DNA from: Corythucha ciliata
Taxonomy: Eukaryota; Arthropoda; Insecta; Hemiptera; Tingidae
NCBI GenBank assembly: GCA_038030265.1
Contig: CM075938.1
Coordinates: 47,733,189-47,797,188, forward strand
DNA: 64,000 nt
Direction of reading: 5' to 3'
The translations under genes were made by a program, and so were the position numbers. The notes under the pieces were generated by a model. It had not been told where the DNA came from, searched no databases, and worked only from the letters and a program-made list of their open reading frames with translations. Shown piece after piece: positions 38,414 through 44,814 of the stretch. Every line of letters begins with the position of its first letter. Positions within the stretch are counted from its first letter, which is position 1.

Positions 38414-41400
38414 CATATATATTTTTTGAAAAACTAATTTCCGGGGTTTATAGCTCACAAGAAGAGCATTTTCGTGGGTTTGGCATTGAGTAAAACGTTA
38501 ATTTCGCGGGATTTAGGTGGCGTTTATCAATGCAATTATTCTACAGATACAGAGGATAAGTCTGGTTGCTATGGGCCTTTTTGTAAACAGTAATGTAAAT
38601 TTATTCGAGGGAAAGCTATTCCATGAGATATCCAGTGATTGATAAACCCCCCCCCCTTGATCAATTAAAATAACAACTTCGCGTGTTTAACAAGCTAGCA
38701 GCTAGTTAAAGTACTGTTATCTAGTGGGAGAGGGTAATCTAAACTCGCAGATTTTGGTAATCAAAAAGCAACTTTCTCCCACTCCACTATCCTGGTTCCC
38801 TCCTCCAACAACTCGGGACTCATGGGATCTCGCATTCTGCTGTAATAAGAGATTGTTGAGCCCAAAGGTGGACGGGTTTTGTCCCTCATCACCATCGTCA
38901 TCAATCATTTTTCATCATTTTTAACAGTGCTATTTATGCCTCACATCAAACGTGAACAAAGTTGGGTACACACATAGCTTCAGAGCCCTGAAACCGGCTA
39001 AACTGACAATTCCTGCGCCCTGAAATGCCTGAAACGATCATGATTTCCGGCGTCAAAAGGTTAAATCGACCATTCACGCGCCAATACTAGCCATCCGAGC
39101 CTTCAACTTGACGAAATTGCCGTCCTAAAAACGGCTAAGTACTTAATAATTGCCTCTCCCCACCACCACCACTACCCAAGATGACAAAACTTACAACTCG
39201 CGCCATGAAAGTGGCTAAAGGCTAAGCTACGACGCTAAAAATAATCAAAATGGCGATTCCCACTCTAAATATTGCGCGAAACTGACTCTACGCTATGAGC
39301 GTCCCTAAAAGAGATGACTATTCCAGCCTTGAAAATTTCAAAATCGATCATTCGCGCGCCAAGCTGAGCATATTCACGGATTGGCTTGACATACTATTCG
39401 CGGCCTATAGGTAATCATATGAAAAACGCCAAAAGGGCGGGCAAACGTAGTAGTTTCGATAGTTCTCCGGGAAGTTACCAGAGATCATCGCGATCAGCAG
39501 AGCTGCAACCGCTAATAGTTTCCGGAGTAAAATGACCAGTTTTGGATCAAAAGACCTTGGGTCTTTTCAGGTGAATTAAGCGTGCTTCACGGCGGGTTTT
39601 CTCAAAGTCTCAAAACATGGATATAAAAAATTGTCGGTAAGAGCCAACAAAGTATTCCTGAGCTTGAAATGCAAGTCTTATGACAAATGGCAGACGAATA
39701 AGGATTCGAACAGAAAATTTTTCTGTTTCGAGAAAAAAGTACTGGCGTTCAAACTGGAAATTCCTATTTTCGGTCTCAATTAGCAGTTTCACGGCTAAAT
39801 AATTGGTTTCTATTGAGTTTCCATGAAGACGGTAAAGGAAATATTTATTGAAGAGTTTCAAATTGGTGTTTTCTTGGAGTTTTCATACAAAAATTCGGTT
39901 TTCATACTTATAAAAGTACGATCAAACGAACATTTCATACTTCTTGGATTTGCGGACATAAAATAGTGTCCTCGTGTTTACAGGGCTCAAGGGCTGGGAG
40001 TCATATGACATTAAAACAGACATTGGGTTTGTTAAAAACTTCTACAAAGTACAGCGGGCATCTCATCTATTCAAACATTCTAAAATTCTGACATTCACAG
40101 TGGCGTTTGCTCATCCTTCTCCGCTTTAAAAAAGAGAAACAACCAAAATTCGTTTTTTCTCTTTACATATAGGGCATTCGGACTTCTTCTTTTATCCTTT
40201 TTCAAGAAAGAAAATGGGAGCTCTTTGCTGGAATTCAGCCGTCTAAACCTTGAGCCCACCCTCACCTATATATGCTACGTGCTTTTAACATCGATTTCTA
40301 CAACTCTATTCTACAGGCGTCCAACGTGAAAGGCTTTTGCGGTTTAGGTACCACACTAACATCGTCTTTCCAGCCGTTAAAGCTTGCCCCTCCCCCCTTG
40401 TTGCTCACCATTACATTTCACGTCCTGTACAAAGCACCGCGACGACTCTGAGAGTTACACATTTGCTTGCCATGAATTTACTTGGAAACCCCTTTTCGCC
40501 TTACTAAACGTTTTTACTTGTTTTCATTTTCAGGTACGAAATCAGGGAGATGATACAAAAAATTAAGCTGGTTCAGGAGTCGGAAAAAACTGAAGGAATG
40601 GAGAATAGCATTAAATGCGCAAAACAGAATAACGGCACAATTCTCCAAGCTCCTCAACAGCTTAGTAAAGGTAAGCTAAAGCCACTCGACAAAATGTGCA
40701 GCACGCTTCTAATGAATTCATTTCATGAAGAAGACGGGAGAAGTAATAGGGTACAATATTTTACATGATTAAACTTCAAGAGACTTGGAACAGTCCATGA
40801 CTTTGTTCCTTCCTGTTTTCTGGACAAAGGACTTTATACGAGGTTACATGAAATGAGCTATTTCTCCGTAAATAGGCCTCTTGAACTACTTTCTGTATTC
40901 TACAACATCAATATTGTCTTTCGCCAAGAGCTCGTTTTACACGATGGTTAAGGAGGAAACAAAAGGAGGGGCCCACATTTCACAGGAAGCATCCATGGTG
41001 CCTGGTGGGGAAAATGAACCCCAGCGAAGGCAGCAACTGTTGAGAGTTTGTACCCCATAAAACAACTAGAAGAAATTTGAAAAATTTGTTTCAACAACAA
41101 ATTGTTCATCGCCGAGGATATAAAACTGTAGTGAGAGTGGCAACAATAGTCATTATTGATATGTATAGTCGTTGATAGGTTTCCCTTCATTTCTTCTCAT
41201 CGTAGAATGAGACGTCCGTCAATGAGTTTGGAAATAATTAAAGCATGCATAAAGCTGTAGCCGCAGAAGTCTTCATTGTCTGTCTTCCCTCGTTGAGATT
41301 CGTCAAAAATGGACCGATTTCGGCTGCTCACCATCTTCAGCTTATGGTTTCCAAACTGAAACCAGTTTCCCAACTCCTACGGCTACAGCTTTATGCATGC

Positions 41401-41727
41401 TTTACCCACTAAACCTCGTAGTTTAAGCACTTCTACTAACAATTTAACTCGGAAATAATTCATATCTCTGGGTTTTCTTGTACTGCAGGAAAGGATAGTG
41501 ACGGAGCCATTGGAAGCGGTGGCGGTGGAAGCGGCGGCGGGGGAGGTGGCAGCGGAGGAGGTGGAGGCCGCGGTGGAAACAACAAACCGGACAAACGACA
41601 CGTGTCCAATGTTCTGCAAGACGCGGGCACTGATTCGGACACCAATTCCCACTGCGCTCTCATTCTGTGCGACGGCTCGGAAACTCCCGCTCATAATCCG
41701 TCGACCGCAGGTGGAGCGAACGGTTAG
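902..41727 (+). CDS. Tetraspanin, complete, six coding exons
   Basis: Joined exons (902-1072, 1247-1527, 1600-1715, 23680-24130, 40534-40670, 41489-41727) give 464 codons plus stop, with GT-AG introns and matching phases throughout. The protein has a 35-residue cytoplasmic N terminus, TM1 about 36-55, TM2 about 76-98, TM3 about 108-132, a large extracellular loop about 133-316, TM4 about 317-339, and a 125-residue cytoplasmic tail. The loop carries the family hallmarks: CCG at 171-173, PSSCC at 203-207, and Cys294 and Cys305, six cysteines in all. NLT at 184 and NST at 314 are possible glycosylation sites. Tetraspanins organise membrane microdomains with partner proteins. The protein is long for the family (usually 220-300 residues) because of a low-complexity insert in the loop (about 225-300) and a Gly/Ser-rich tail. 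I cannot assign a specific ortholog. Confidence 0.95.
1247..1527 (+). CDS. Tetraspanin exon 2 (small loop, TM2, TM3)
   Basis: Follows acceptor catcag at 1246 and ends at donor gtaata (1528) in phase 2. It encodes residues 58-150 and two bases of Arg151. It contains the short first extracellular loop, TM2 with the QTIGCLGA inner turn typical of tetraspanins, a leucine-rich TM3, and the start of the large loop. Confidence 0.93.
1600..1715 (+). CDS. Tetraspanin exon 3 (CCG motif)
   Basis: Follows acceptor ccttcag at 1599. Its first base completes Arg151. It encodes the helix before the diagnostic motif (FTSLWDAVQSKYRCCG) and ends in phase 1 at donor gtaagt (1716). The single last base G joins TC of exon 4 to give valine. 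Confidence 0.95.
1716..3310. other. Intronic stretch without recognised features
   Basis: AT-rich intronic DNA with short open frames that lack codon structure or family motifs. It contains a G10 run at 2455-2464. No gene, RNA or mobile element could be supported. Confidence 0.5.
3315..3457. mobile_element. Small foldback element (MITE), GGGGGCCTGTTCT ends
   Basis: Ends are a perfect 13-bp inverted repeat (3315-3327 and 3445-3457). The 143-bp length and absence of an ORF indicate a non-autonomous DNA transposon. GGGCCTGTTCT-type ends resemble PIF/Harbinger elements, which is an inference. No clear target duplication is visible. Confidence 0.7.
3464..3573. mobile_element. Second small foldback element with CCTATTCTGTAACTC ends
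   Basis: Arms at 3464-3495 and 3542-3573 are near-perfect inverted repeats around a short loop, starting cctattctgtaactc and containing an alternating CG stretch. It abuts the preceding foldback, with seven bases between them, and its ends are of the same GGCCTNTTCTG type. Either the two inserted side by side or one is a rearranged copy of the other. Confidence 0.7.
3848..3968 (+). mobile_element. MITE family C, copy 1
   Basis: Imperfect terminal inverted repeats (tttcaccaccg, cggtagtgaaa) bound a 121-bp element. The body, with gagttacgttaactcag and atgcgtcacaattt, matches the element at 11314-11420 read on the other strand. Two copies with shared ends define a dispersed family. Confidence 0.75.
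4081..4200 (+). repeat. Dispersed repeat, copy 1 (gggaaaaaatgccgc type)
   Basis: About 120 bp running from ggggccttatt to cattttcacacgg is nearly the same as 50097-50215, including gggaaaaaatgccgc, tccaaggacgcc and cgccatagcaaccgc. The flanks differ, so this is an interspersed element. The right end lies directly against a Harbinger-like MITE. Confidence 0.75.
4205..4398. mobile_element. PIF/Harbinger-like MITE, copy 1
   Basis: The long inverted arms carry cacactaggagaaaaaagac at one end and its complement at the other, flanked by TAA on both sides (4202-4204, 4399-4401). TWA target duplications and GGSCC-like ends are the signature of PIF/Harbinger transposons. A second copy is at 15347-15533. 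No transposase gene is present. Confidence 0.85.
4402..7000. other. Intronic stretch without recognised features
   Basis: AT-rich DNA with only short chance reading frames. Pieces of the S1 repeat core appear just upstream at about 3750-3800. I see no gene or mobile element here that I can support. Confidence 0.5.
7010..8660 (+). repeat. Degenerate ~31-bp tandem array, family S1
   Basis: Units of the form gagaaaaacgctaattcacgg then ctaaaatt recur about every 31 bp for 1.6 kb, many badly eroded. The clearest run is 8270-8560, where translation gives a repeated SANSWLKLR-like peptide. That is a by-product of the period and not a gene. The same family occurs at 16.9-17.4 kb, and reversed at 21.2-21.7 kb and 63.1-64.0 kb. 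Confidence 0.75.
8690..8940 (+). repeat. Degenerate tandem repeat, family S3
   Basis: Units carry gaaatttgacctttgaagg and 'ggaactg...agccaac' and recur about every 30-40 bp. They match the S3 arrays at 45.7-47.1 kb and 62.6-63.1 kb, which lie in unrelated surroundings. Confidence 0.5.
8941..10520. other. Intronic stretch, mostly unrecognised
   Basis: Includes a C13 run (9216-9228), an A-run near 9310, and a segment at about 9715-9860 resembling 36880-37010 (cgcatgattcgttttgg versus tgcatgatttgttttgg). No gene seen. Confidence 0.45.
10523..10743. mobile_element. MITE with AGGGCCCGGT ends
   Basis: The perfect 10-bp terminal inverted repeats are agggcccggt (10523-10532) and accgggccct (10734-10743). 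Inner arms are also complementary, each carrying a tattgcgcaata palindrome. No ORF. The ends suggest a Harbinger-like element, but no target duplication is clear. Confidence 0.65.
11314..11420 (-). mobile_element. MITE family C, copy 2
   Basis: Read on the minus strand, this matches the element at 3848-3968: ends tttcacc, core gagttacgttaactcag, then a gcgccacaattt stretch. The length difference (107 versus 121 bp) comes from a small internal deletion or insertion. Confidence 0.75.
11421..14150. other. Intronic stretch without recognised features
   Basis: AT-rich sequence with G runs at about 12047 and 13284. Around 12700-12815 two direct copies of a 'gagagt...ctctcgagagt' segment are visible. 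No gene, RNA or complete mobile element was supported. Confidence 0.45.
14150..14465 (-). repeat. Short-unit tandem repeat (accacagnaaagctc)
   Basis: Units of about 17-22 bp of the form ccaaccacagcaaaggtc run for about 300 bp. On the minus strand they translate into a long open frame rich in LLWL, which explains an apparent reading frame at 13909-14382. A similar unit (aaccacaaaaagctct) forms the array at 51125-51310. Confidence 0.7.
15347..15533. mobile_element. PIF/Harbinger-like MITE, copy 2
   Basis: This 187-bp copy begins ggccccgcgcacactagg, ends in the complementary cctagtgtgcgccggccc, and is flanked by TTA on both sides (15344-15346, 15534-15536). It is closely similar to copy 1 at 4205-4398, including the central gaactctatggggtc-like segment, which suggests fairly recent mobilisation. 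Confidence 0.88.
15537..16900. other. Intronic stretch with one short dispersed repeat
   Basis: A C11 run lies at 16250-16260. The segment 16786-16850 (aaatgaagcattttg, then acatagagcttgtgaac) resembles 25697-25752 and marks a dispersed repeat. Otherwise no feature can be supported. Confidence 0.45.
16905..17430 (+). repeat. Degenerate tandem array, family S1
   Basis: Units such as gagaaatagcggaaatccacgg and aaaagcgcaaattcacggct recur about every 31-35 bp, as in the array at 7.0-8.7 kb. The last part, 17430-17560, passes into S3-type units (ccccgtgaaattagctcctg). This direct transition between two families supports their common descent. Confidence 0.65.
17561..20500. other. Intronic stretch without recognised features
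   Basis: AT-rich sequence with G or C runs at about 17979, 19012 and 19640. No reading frame shows family motifs, and no inverted-repeat element was recognised. Confidence 0.45.
20500..21720. repeat. Tandem arrays S2 followed by reversed S1
   Basis: From 20500 to about 21200 the S2 unit (aaacttgcaatttcgcg) recurs, with GC-rich boxes near 20600-20660, 20930-20960 and 21130-21165. From about 21200 to 21720 the units turn into the reverse complement of S1 (gcgtttttcctcaatttcagc, aattttagctcatgag). Confidence 0.65.
21721..23679. other. Last part of tetraspanin intron 3
   Basis: No gene or element recognised. G runs occur at about 22832 and 23170. The intron ends with a pyrimidine-containing tract and acceptor ttccag at 23679. 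Confidence 0.5.
23680..24130 (+). CDS. Tetraspanin exon 4 (rest of large loop, TM4)
   Basis: Starts in phase 1 with TC, completing a valine codon with exon 3, and ends in phase 2 before gtaagt at 24131. It encodes residues 191-339. PSSCC (203-207) is the second hallmark motif of the tetraspanin loop. An unusual insert follows with a threonine run, EEEE, an alanine run and a Ser/Gly/Pro-rich part. Then come Cys294, Cys305 (ANTCHR) and TM4. The insert's codons are GC-rich, unlike the surrounding AT-rich introns. Three other frames are also open here, and these are shadows. Confidence 0.93.
24746..25024 (-). mobile_element. MITE family D, copy 1, with target duplication
   Basis: A perfect 18-bp terminal inverted repeat (ccaaggtgactaaacttt and its complement) bounds 279 bp. 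The flanks are TTGTAC on both sides (24740-24745 and 25025-25030), a 6-bp target duplication. The body contains attaataatgtactgggtcc. There is no ORF, so it is a non-autonomous DNA transposon. Three further copies occur in this window. Confidence 0.88.
25048..25262 (+). mobile_element. MITE family D, copy 2, truncated and inverted
   Basis: Starts ccaaggtaactaaactc and follows the family body in plus orientation, head to head with copy 1 after only 23 bp. The right end is lost at about 25262, where the sequence turns into ggtccggt-rich DNA. Together with copy 1 it makes a palindrome of about 500 bp. Confidence 0.8.
25263..26219. repeat. ggtccggt-rich segments and unrecognised DNA
   Basis: Two short clusters of ggtccggt / cggtccggtcc occur at about 25263-25365 and 25828-25905 in inverted orientation, roughly 500 bp apart. 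This could be the two ends of an element or a small decayed foldback. The segment 25697-25752 repeats 16786-16850. No gene seen. Confidence 0.45.
26225..26930 (+). repeat. Degenerate ~30-bp tandem array, family S4
   Basis: Units of the form aaaatggcaaagccgactattc followed by gcgcc recur about every 29-31 bp. A second S4 array lies at 38980-39420. Apparent reading frames on both strands here come from the repeats. A G12 run is at 26805-26816. Confidence 0.65.
26931..27994. other. G15 run and short S3-like stretch, otherwise unrecognised
   Basis: A run of fifteen G lies at 27089-27103. From 27110 to about 27300 S3-like units recur (tttcgtgggttttagac, ttttacggatttcc). The rest shows nothing I can support. 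Confidence 0.45.
27995..28195 (+). repeat. Element E, single arm
   Basis: This segment shares ttattttagggatgaaattcg, agatctaacgtta, tgtagaacttcctg and 'ggtgcagaaa...gagcc' with the right arm of the palindrome at 37040-37420. It is a dispersed repeat represented here by one arm only. Confidence 0.7.
28196..29150. other. Intronic stretch without recognised features
   Basis: AT-rich sequence with a G run at about 28464. No gene or element can be supported. Confidence 0.45.
29152..29191. repeat. (ATT)n microsatellite
   Basis: About thirteen uninterrupted TTA/ATT triplets. A second, similar array occurs at about 38374-38411. Confidence 0.9.
29192..31060. other. Intronic stretch with one perfect hairpin
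   Basis: At 29861-29914 the palindromic arms caacacgtgttttcatt and aatgaaaacacgtgttg flank a short loop. Otherwise the stretch is unrecognised AT-rich DNA with a G run near 29479. Confidence 0.5.
31061..31810. mobile_element. Possible 750-bp foldback element
   Basis: The terminal inverted repeats are attggcgattgtagct (31061-31076) and its exact complement (31795-31810). Inner sequences aaccggtactcc (about 31108-31120) and its complement (about 31743-31752) extend the symmetry. A related end with 'attggcga...gataatgaaaccggtactc' recurs at 37977-38031. No transposase-like frame was seen. Confidence 0.5.
32104..32416. mobile_element. Large near-perfect inverted repeat (foldback)
   Basis: Two arms of about 115 bp (32104-32220 and 32300-32416) are almost exactly complementary, differing mainly in the length of A or T runs, around a spacer of about 75 bp. 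Each arm carries a ctgacgatgcctt hairpin followed by gaaagctcagg. The high arm identity suggests recent origin or ongoing gene conversion. Confidence 0.85.
32417..33094. other. Intronic stretch without recognised features
   Basis: No coding motif, RNA or element recognised. Confidence 0.45.
33097..33232. mobile_element. Small palindromic MITE
   Basis: Complementary arms carrying caagctttaaaaagctgagct (left) and agctcagctttttaaagcttg (right) extend through caaccaatnagagt. Total length is about 136 bp with a short central loop. No ORF. The class is uncertain. Confidence 0.75.
33440..34780. repeat. Tandem array S2 with periodic GC-rich boxes
   Basis: About 31-bp units with cctgaaacttgcaatttcgcg fill 1.3 kb. 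GC-rich boxes of about 50 bp (for example gtcgtggccggctagcccgg at 34370-34390) interrupt them at roughly 33460, 33740, 33965, 34155, 34370 and 34550, about every 200 bp. This gives a higher-order repeat. Similar organisation is seen at 54.3-55.8 kb. Confidence 0.75.
34826..35098 (-). mobile_element. tRNA-derived SINE with two tRNA-like units
   Basis: On the minus strand the element starts with a tRNA-like head that carries an A box (tggtgtaacgg) and a B box (ggttcgaatcc). A body follows, then a second tRNA-like unit with A box tggcgtaggag and B-box-like ggttcaaagcc, whose ends tctggg and cccaga can pair. It finishes with an A15 tail. An 8-bp target duplication, ATTATCTG on the plus strand, flanks it (34818-34825 and 35099-35106). 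This supports a recent SINE insertion. The anticodon stem of the head does not pair well, so it is not a working tRNA gene. Confidence 0.88.
35140..35400. repeat. Tandem repeat S2, continuation
   Basis: S2 units resume beyond the SINE (cagcctcaaaacctgcaattt, tttagccccgaaact), so the SINE inserted within an S2 array. Confidence 0.6.
35401..37039. other. Intronic stretch with one AT hairpin
   Basis: A perfect AT hairpin lies at 36825-36853 (acataagtatata and its complement). G runs occur at about 35639, 36167 and 37031. No gene recognised. Confidence 0.5.
37040..37420. mobile_element. Element E palindrome
   Basis: Two arms of about 165 bp (37040-37206 and 37255-37420) are diverged inverted copies around a 48-bp centre. 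Shared marks are 'ctaacgtcactgtagaactt', 'gaaatcgaatattggtgcag' and gtgcgaagtttaggcg. Single arms of the same family occur at 27995-28195 and 42430-42575. The family is a foldback element or a decayed MITE with long arms. Confidence 0.8.
37421..38979. other. Intronic stretch with a microsatellite
   Basis: An (ATT)n array lies at about 38374-38411 and a C10 run at about 38648. The segment 37977-38031 resembles the left end of the foldback at 31061. No gene recognised. Confidence 0.5.
38980..39420 (+). repeat. Degenerate tandem array, family S4
   Basis: Units such as aaatgcctgaaacgatcat and aaatttcaaaatcgatcattcg followed by gcgcc recur about every 30 bp, as at 26225-26930. Confidence 0.6.
39421..40533. 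other. Last part of tetraspanin intron 4
   Basis: Weak S3/S4-like pieces to about 39850, then unique-looking DNA up to the acceptor at 40533. Confidence 0.45.
40534..40670 (+). CDS. Tetraspanin exon 5 (start of cytoplasmic tail)
   Basis: The first base completes Arg340. Residues 341-385 follow, a charged, helical-looking tail beginning YEIREMIQKIKLVQES. This arrangement directly after TM4 is normal for tetraspanins. The exon ends in phase 1 at gtaagc (40671). Confidence 0.9.
41239..41404. mobile_element. MITE with perfect 25-bp inverted ends in intron 5
   Basis: The ends taaagcatgcataaagctg followed by tagccg (41239-41263) are matched exactly by the complement at 41380-41404. The 166-bp element sits 84 bp before exon 6. 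Its body carries a ctgaagatgg hairpin motif on the minus strand, also found at 62432-62454. Confidence 0.85.
41489..41727 (+). CDS. Tetraspanin exon 6 (Gly/Ser tail and stop)
   Basis: Follows acceptor ctgcag at 41488 and completes Gly386. It encodes a Gly-rich linker with two internal serines (394-415) and then a polar C terminus, ending with TAG at 41725-41727. Several other frames are open through the GC-rich part on both strands, with proline- or alanine-rich products. Only this frame matches the phase of exon 5. Confidence 0.9.
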
Positions 41728-44085
41728 AAAAAGAGGTTTATTACAACGCACAATCGCCTTTTCTATTATATGTTTATTTATCTCTAAACGATCGCCCCAA
41801 AAACAGGTAACAACAATTATGAAATGGGTGATCTTGCCCCGCAGCGTAGATCGCGAACTTGACTACTCGACAGGTTTCTCACCGTTTTTCGGATTAAAAG
41901 TCAGAAACTACTAAGCATCTAAGACTTTGATTTATTAAACATTTTAATTTTGTTATTAAGATGATAAAAGCAACGGGATAGGAACTTATTTAGGTATTAT
42001 TTTGTAGGGTAAAATAGGGCCAAAGCGACTCTTGTCTTCCCTTTCCTTGATTCAACTTCCTCAATCCCTTCGTTCAATTTTCATTTTCCTTGCATGCCTC
42101 GCACCGACCAATACGTAAAGTTGAAAAGGAAGTCGCTTTGATCTAATTAAAACCCTCCCCATTCCATGATAGTCCTTTTCATTCAGGTATCATCATTACA
42201 TCATCGTTACAGCCAAAGTTGATAACTCAGACCCAAGCTATAACCAAAAAAGTTGACTTTGCCAAAAAAATATAGTGGACAGTGGAAGCCACTCTTTTTT
42301 CGGCGGCTAGACAAAACAAGGCGCTGTCACACGCGATTTCGTCCGTGAAGTAACTTCAAACCTGCCTTGAACTGTTGCCATGAAATTTCAAGCTCTTTCT
42401 TCGACTTATTTGGAAAAAGGAATAAGTACGCCTGCACGTTTGGAACTTTCTGGATATTGAAACGAGACCTTAAAATCCAGGATTGGTGCAGAATAAGTAA
42501 GGCGAGAAAACGTGTACCGCATAGTAGATGAGGGGAGATTGGAGGGGGTCGAGGAATCATCTGTGCAACACCCCCTTAATAACGAATGACTCAAACATTG
42601 AAGTGGACGCTGCCAATATTATTGGTGAACAATTTCTCAATAAAAAGGCAAAAATTGGGGTAGGTAACTCAATTTCCCTCCTTGTGCTCTCTCTATATTC
42701 ATATTTCACACTCCTATAAAGCCAGGGATTTAATACTTTAAGGTAGAGTAGCAGCGCTTTTTGGTGGATACGAGCAAAAGTACCAATAAACACATAAAAT
42801 GGGTCATATTAACGGGTTGACGGTATTTTAAAATAGTTAATATGCGAGGTATTAGAAATTATTATTGTTTTCTTTCGTTCGGTATACTTTAACGGAACTG
42901 CTATAGCACTATCTGACTATACTAATCTACCCCACTACCCCAATTCCAAACTCGCTCAACTTTAACTAGATTGGTCTGAGAAAAAAAAAAAAAAAAAAAA
43001 TCCCTAGAGAATCAACTTTGGCTCCAACAGATCCATTTAACAAGAAATATTAGTCAAACTGCGATTCTAGGGATTTAGTACTATTATTTTTATACAAAGG
43101 AAACTGGACATATAACGATTTAACTTTAAAAAGCACTACTTTTACGTTCATTTTAGAAGAAAAACTGAATCAAGGGTGCTAATTATATTAACAAGAACAA
43201 ATAAATGACTTTTAACGGCGCTGTAAAAAAAAACAGAAATTAAAAGCTTAAGAAAAAACAACAAGCATACCAAAAATTTAGTCGACAGGCTTTTTTAGTG
43301 ATAATTCAGTGTAATTTTTATCTTTTTTATGAAAAAGAGATAAATACAACTCGGTAAAAATGTCTTTAACAAATTATTAAAAGAAATGAGACTTGTGTAA
43401 CAACAAGTATAGAGGAATTTTTTTGTTCATTTTGAGGATTTTTTCTCTATTGAACCTCTTGGCCTAACCTCTTCACTTTGGTTTCCTAGATCGCACTTTT
43501 TTTAGTGCTTTCAGAGCTTAAAATATGTATTAGTTTTATGCGTTTCAAGGTTGCAGTTTTTTGGGGCTGTGAAAAAATCCATGTATTTCTTTTTCAAATA
43601 AATTTAATGTCAACGCTTTATGGAGTAAGAAATGTCCCAAGTAGAATGTTGACCATTGTTTATAAATACAAATCACGCGTTCTTTTCATTTATTTTGTAT
43701 CGTAATCATAAACCGAGAGCTCTATGTATTTTTGCGTGTACAGCTTAAATAATAATTATACTTGAAGTTTAATAATAATACAAACGAAAAAAAGTGTATC
43801 ATTAAAAAAATGAAAAAAGGGTATGTTATTAAAGAAATAATTTATTCAAAAATTAATCTTCCAACATTGCTTTATGTGTAAAAAAATGTTTTAGTGAACA
43901 AAATTCGTGTTTCATTCCCGTTTTGTCTCCTTTTTCCACATTTTTCTCTTAAATATTTGAGTCCTAGTGAAAACTGTTTGTTTTTCCATTTACTCGTTAT
44001 ATTGTACTTTTTGTTGTTTTGTATCTAGTTATGTTTTGTAAAGAATATTTAAAAAAGAGAAGAATAAAAAGCTGTTAAATTTTGG
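41728..44085 (+). other. Probable tetraspanin 3' untranslated region
   Basis: About 2.3 kb from the stop to a polyadenylation signal. The part 42600-44085 is very AT-rich and free of the tandem families. A single arm of element E lies at about 42430-42575. The extent is inferred and earlier AATAAA-like sites could also be used. Confidence 0.55.
44063..44068 (+). terminator. Candidate polyadenylation signal AATAAA
   Basis: AATAAA is followed about 15-30 bases later by a GT/T-rich stretch (tttggagttttgttcttgtt), the usual arrangement for mRNA 3' end formation. It fits the end of the tetraspanin transcript. Confidence 0.6.
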
Positions 44086-44814
44086 AGTTTTGTTCTTGTT
44101 AAGGGCCTGCGGAAAAGTAATTCAGCGAAGTCGAATAACTATTGATTTTTTCTCAAAATCAATGAATGAATCAATTCAAATGGTTCATTCTTTCGTTTAA
44201 ACTCTATTCCTATCTGGCGAATGGACTGTTCGAGAGAATCGTTTTATCCATGTAGAACGGGTTTGATACCATTTCATTTTATAATCGAGAAAAAGAACAT
44301 ACGATCTGTGTGATAGATGGAAAGGAGGCTGAACTAATGGTTTTCAGTCATCTAAAGAATTTACCGAGCGAAGAAATATGTACACAAGCGCGGTAAAAAG
44401 GTACGAGCCCAAACTCTTTTCAGGCAAACCGGACAAGTGTGAGTCACTTCAAAGCGCATCTTCTGATACGTGTTCTTTTTGCCCAGGCAACTATTATTTA
44501 CCTAGGCTAATGCTACGAATATTTACCTGAAATTATAAATTTCCAACGACATAGGCGCACACACAGCTTGAAAGTTATACGCAACAGCCAGATTGGACGT
44601 TAGCACATATTCAGGGGAAAAACAAGAAGTTTGGGTGTGATCTCCAAAAGATATTATTTCCTAAATTTCCTAATCGAATTCTCAATAGTTCCATAAAACC
44701 TCGAGCTTTAAAGTTGAGGAACACAATGAAGTGATAAATCACTCAAATTCAAAGTCAGTTGTGCGTATAAAAATTCAAGAAAAAATGACAATGCGGTTAC
44801 CGCCTATTCAGCCG
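44086..44814. other. Intergenic stretch without recognised features
   Basis: Lies between the tetraspanin 3' end and the next dispersed repeat. No gene or element supported. Confidence 0.45.

Larger units (their letters stand above)
24131..40533 (+). other. Tetraspanin intron 4, about 16.4 kb
   Basis: The donor is CTTAG|gtaagt and the acceptor is cattttcag at 40533. The phase (2 then 1 base) restores an arginine codon. Contents are listed separately: MITEs, a palindrome pair, tandem arrays, a SINE and microsatellites. No nested gene was recognised. Confidence 0.85.

Noticed and set aside
41383..41914. Proline-rich and Ala/Glu-rich frames over tetraspanin exon 6
   Set aside because: They result from GGN codons read in other frames and strands and do not fit the phase of exon 5.
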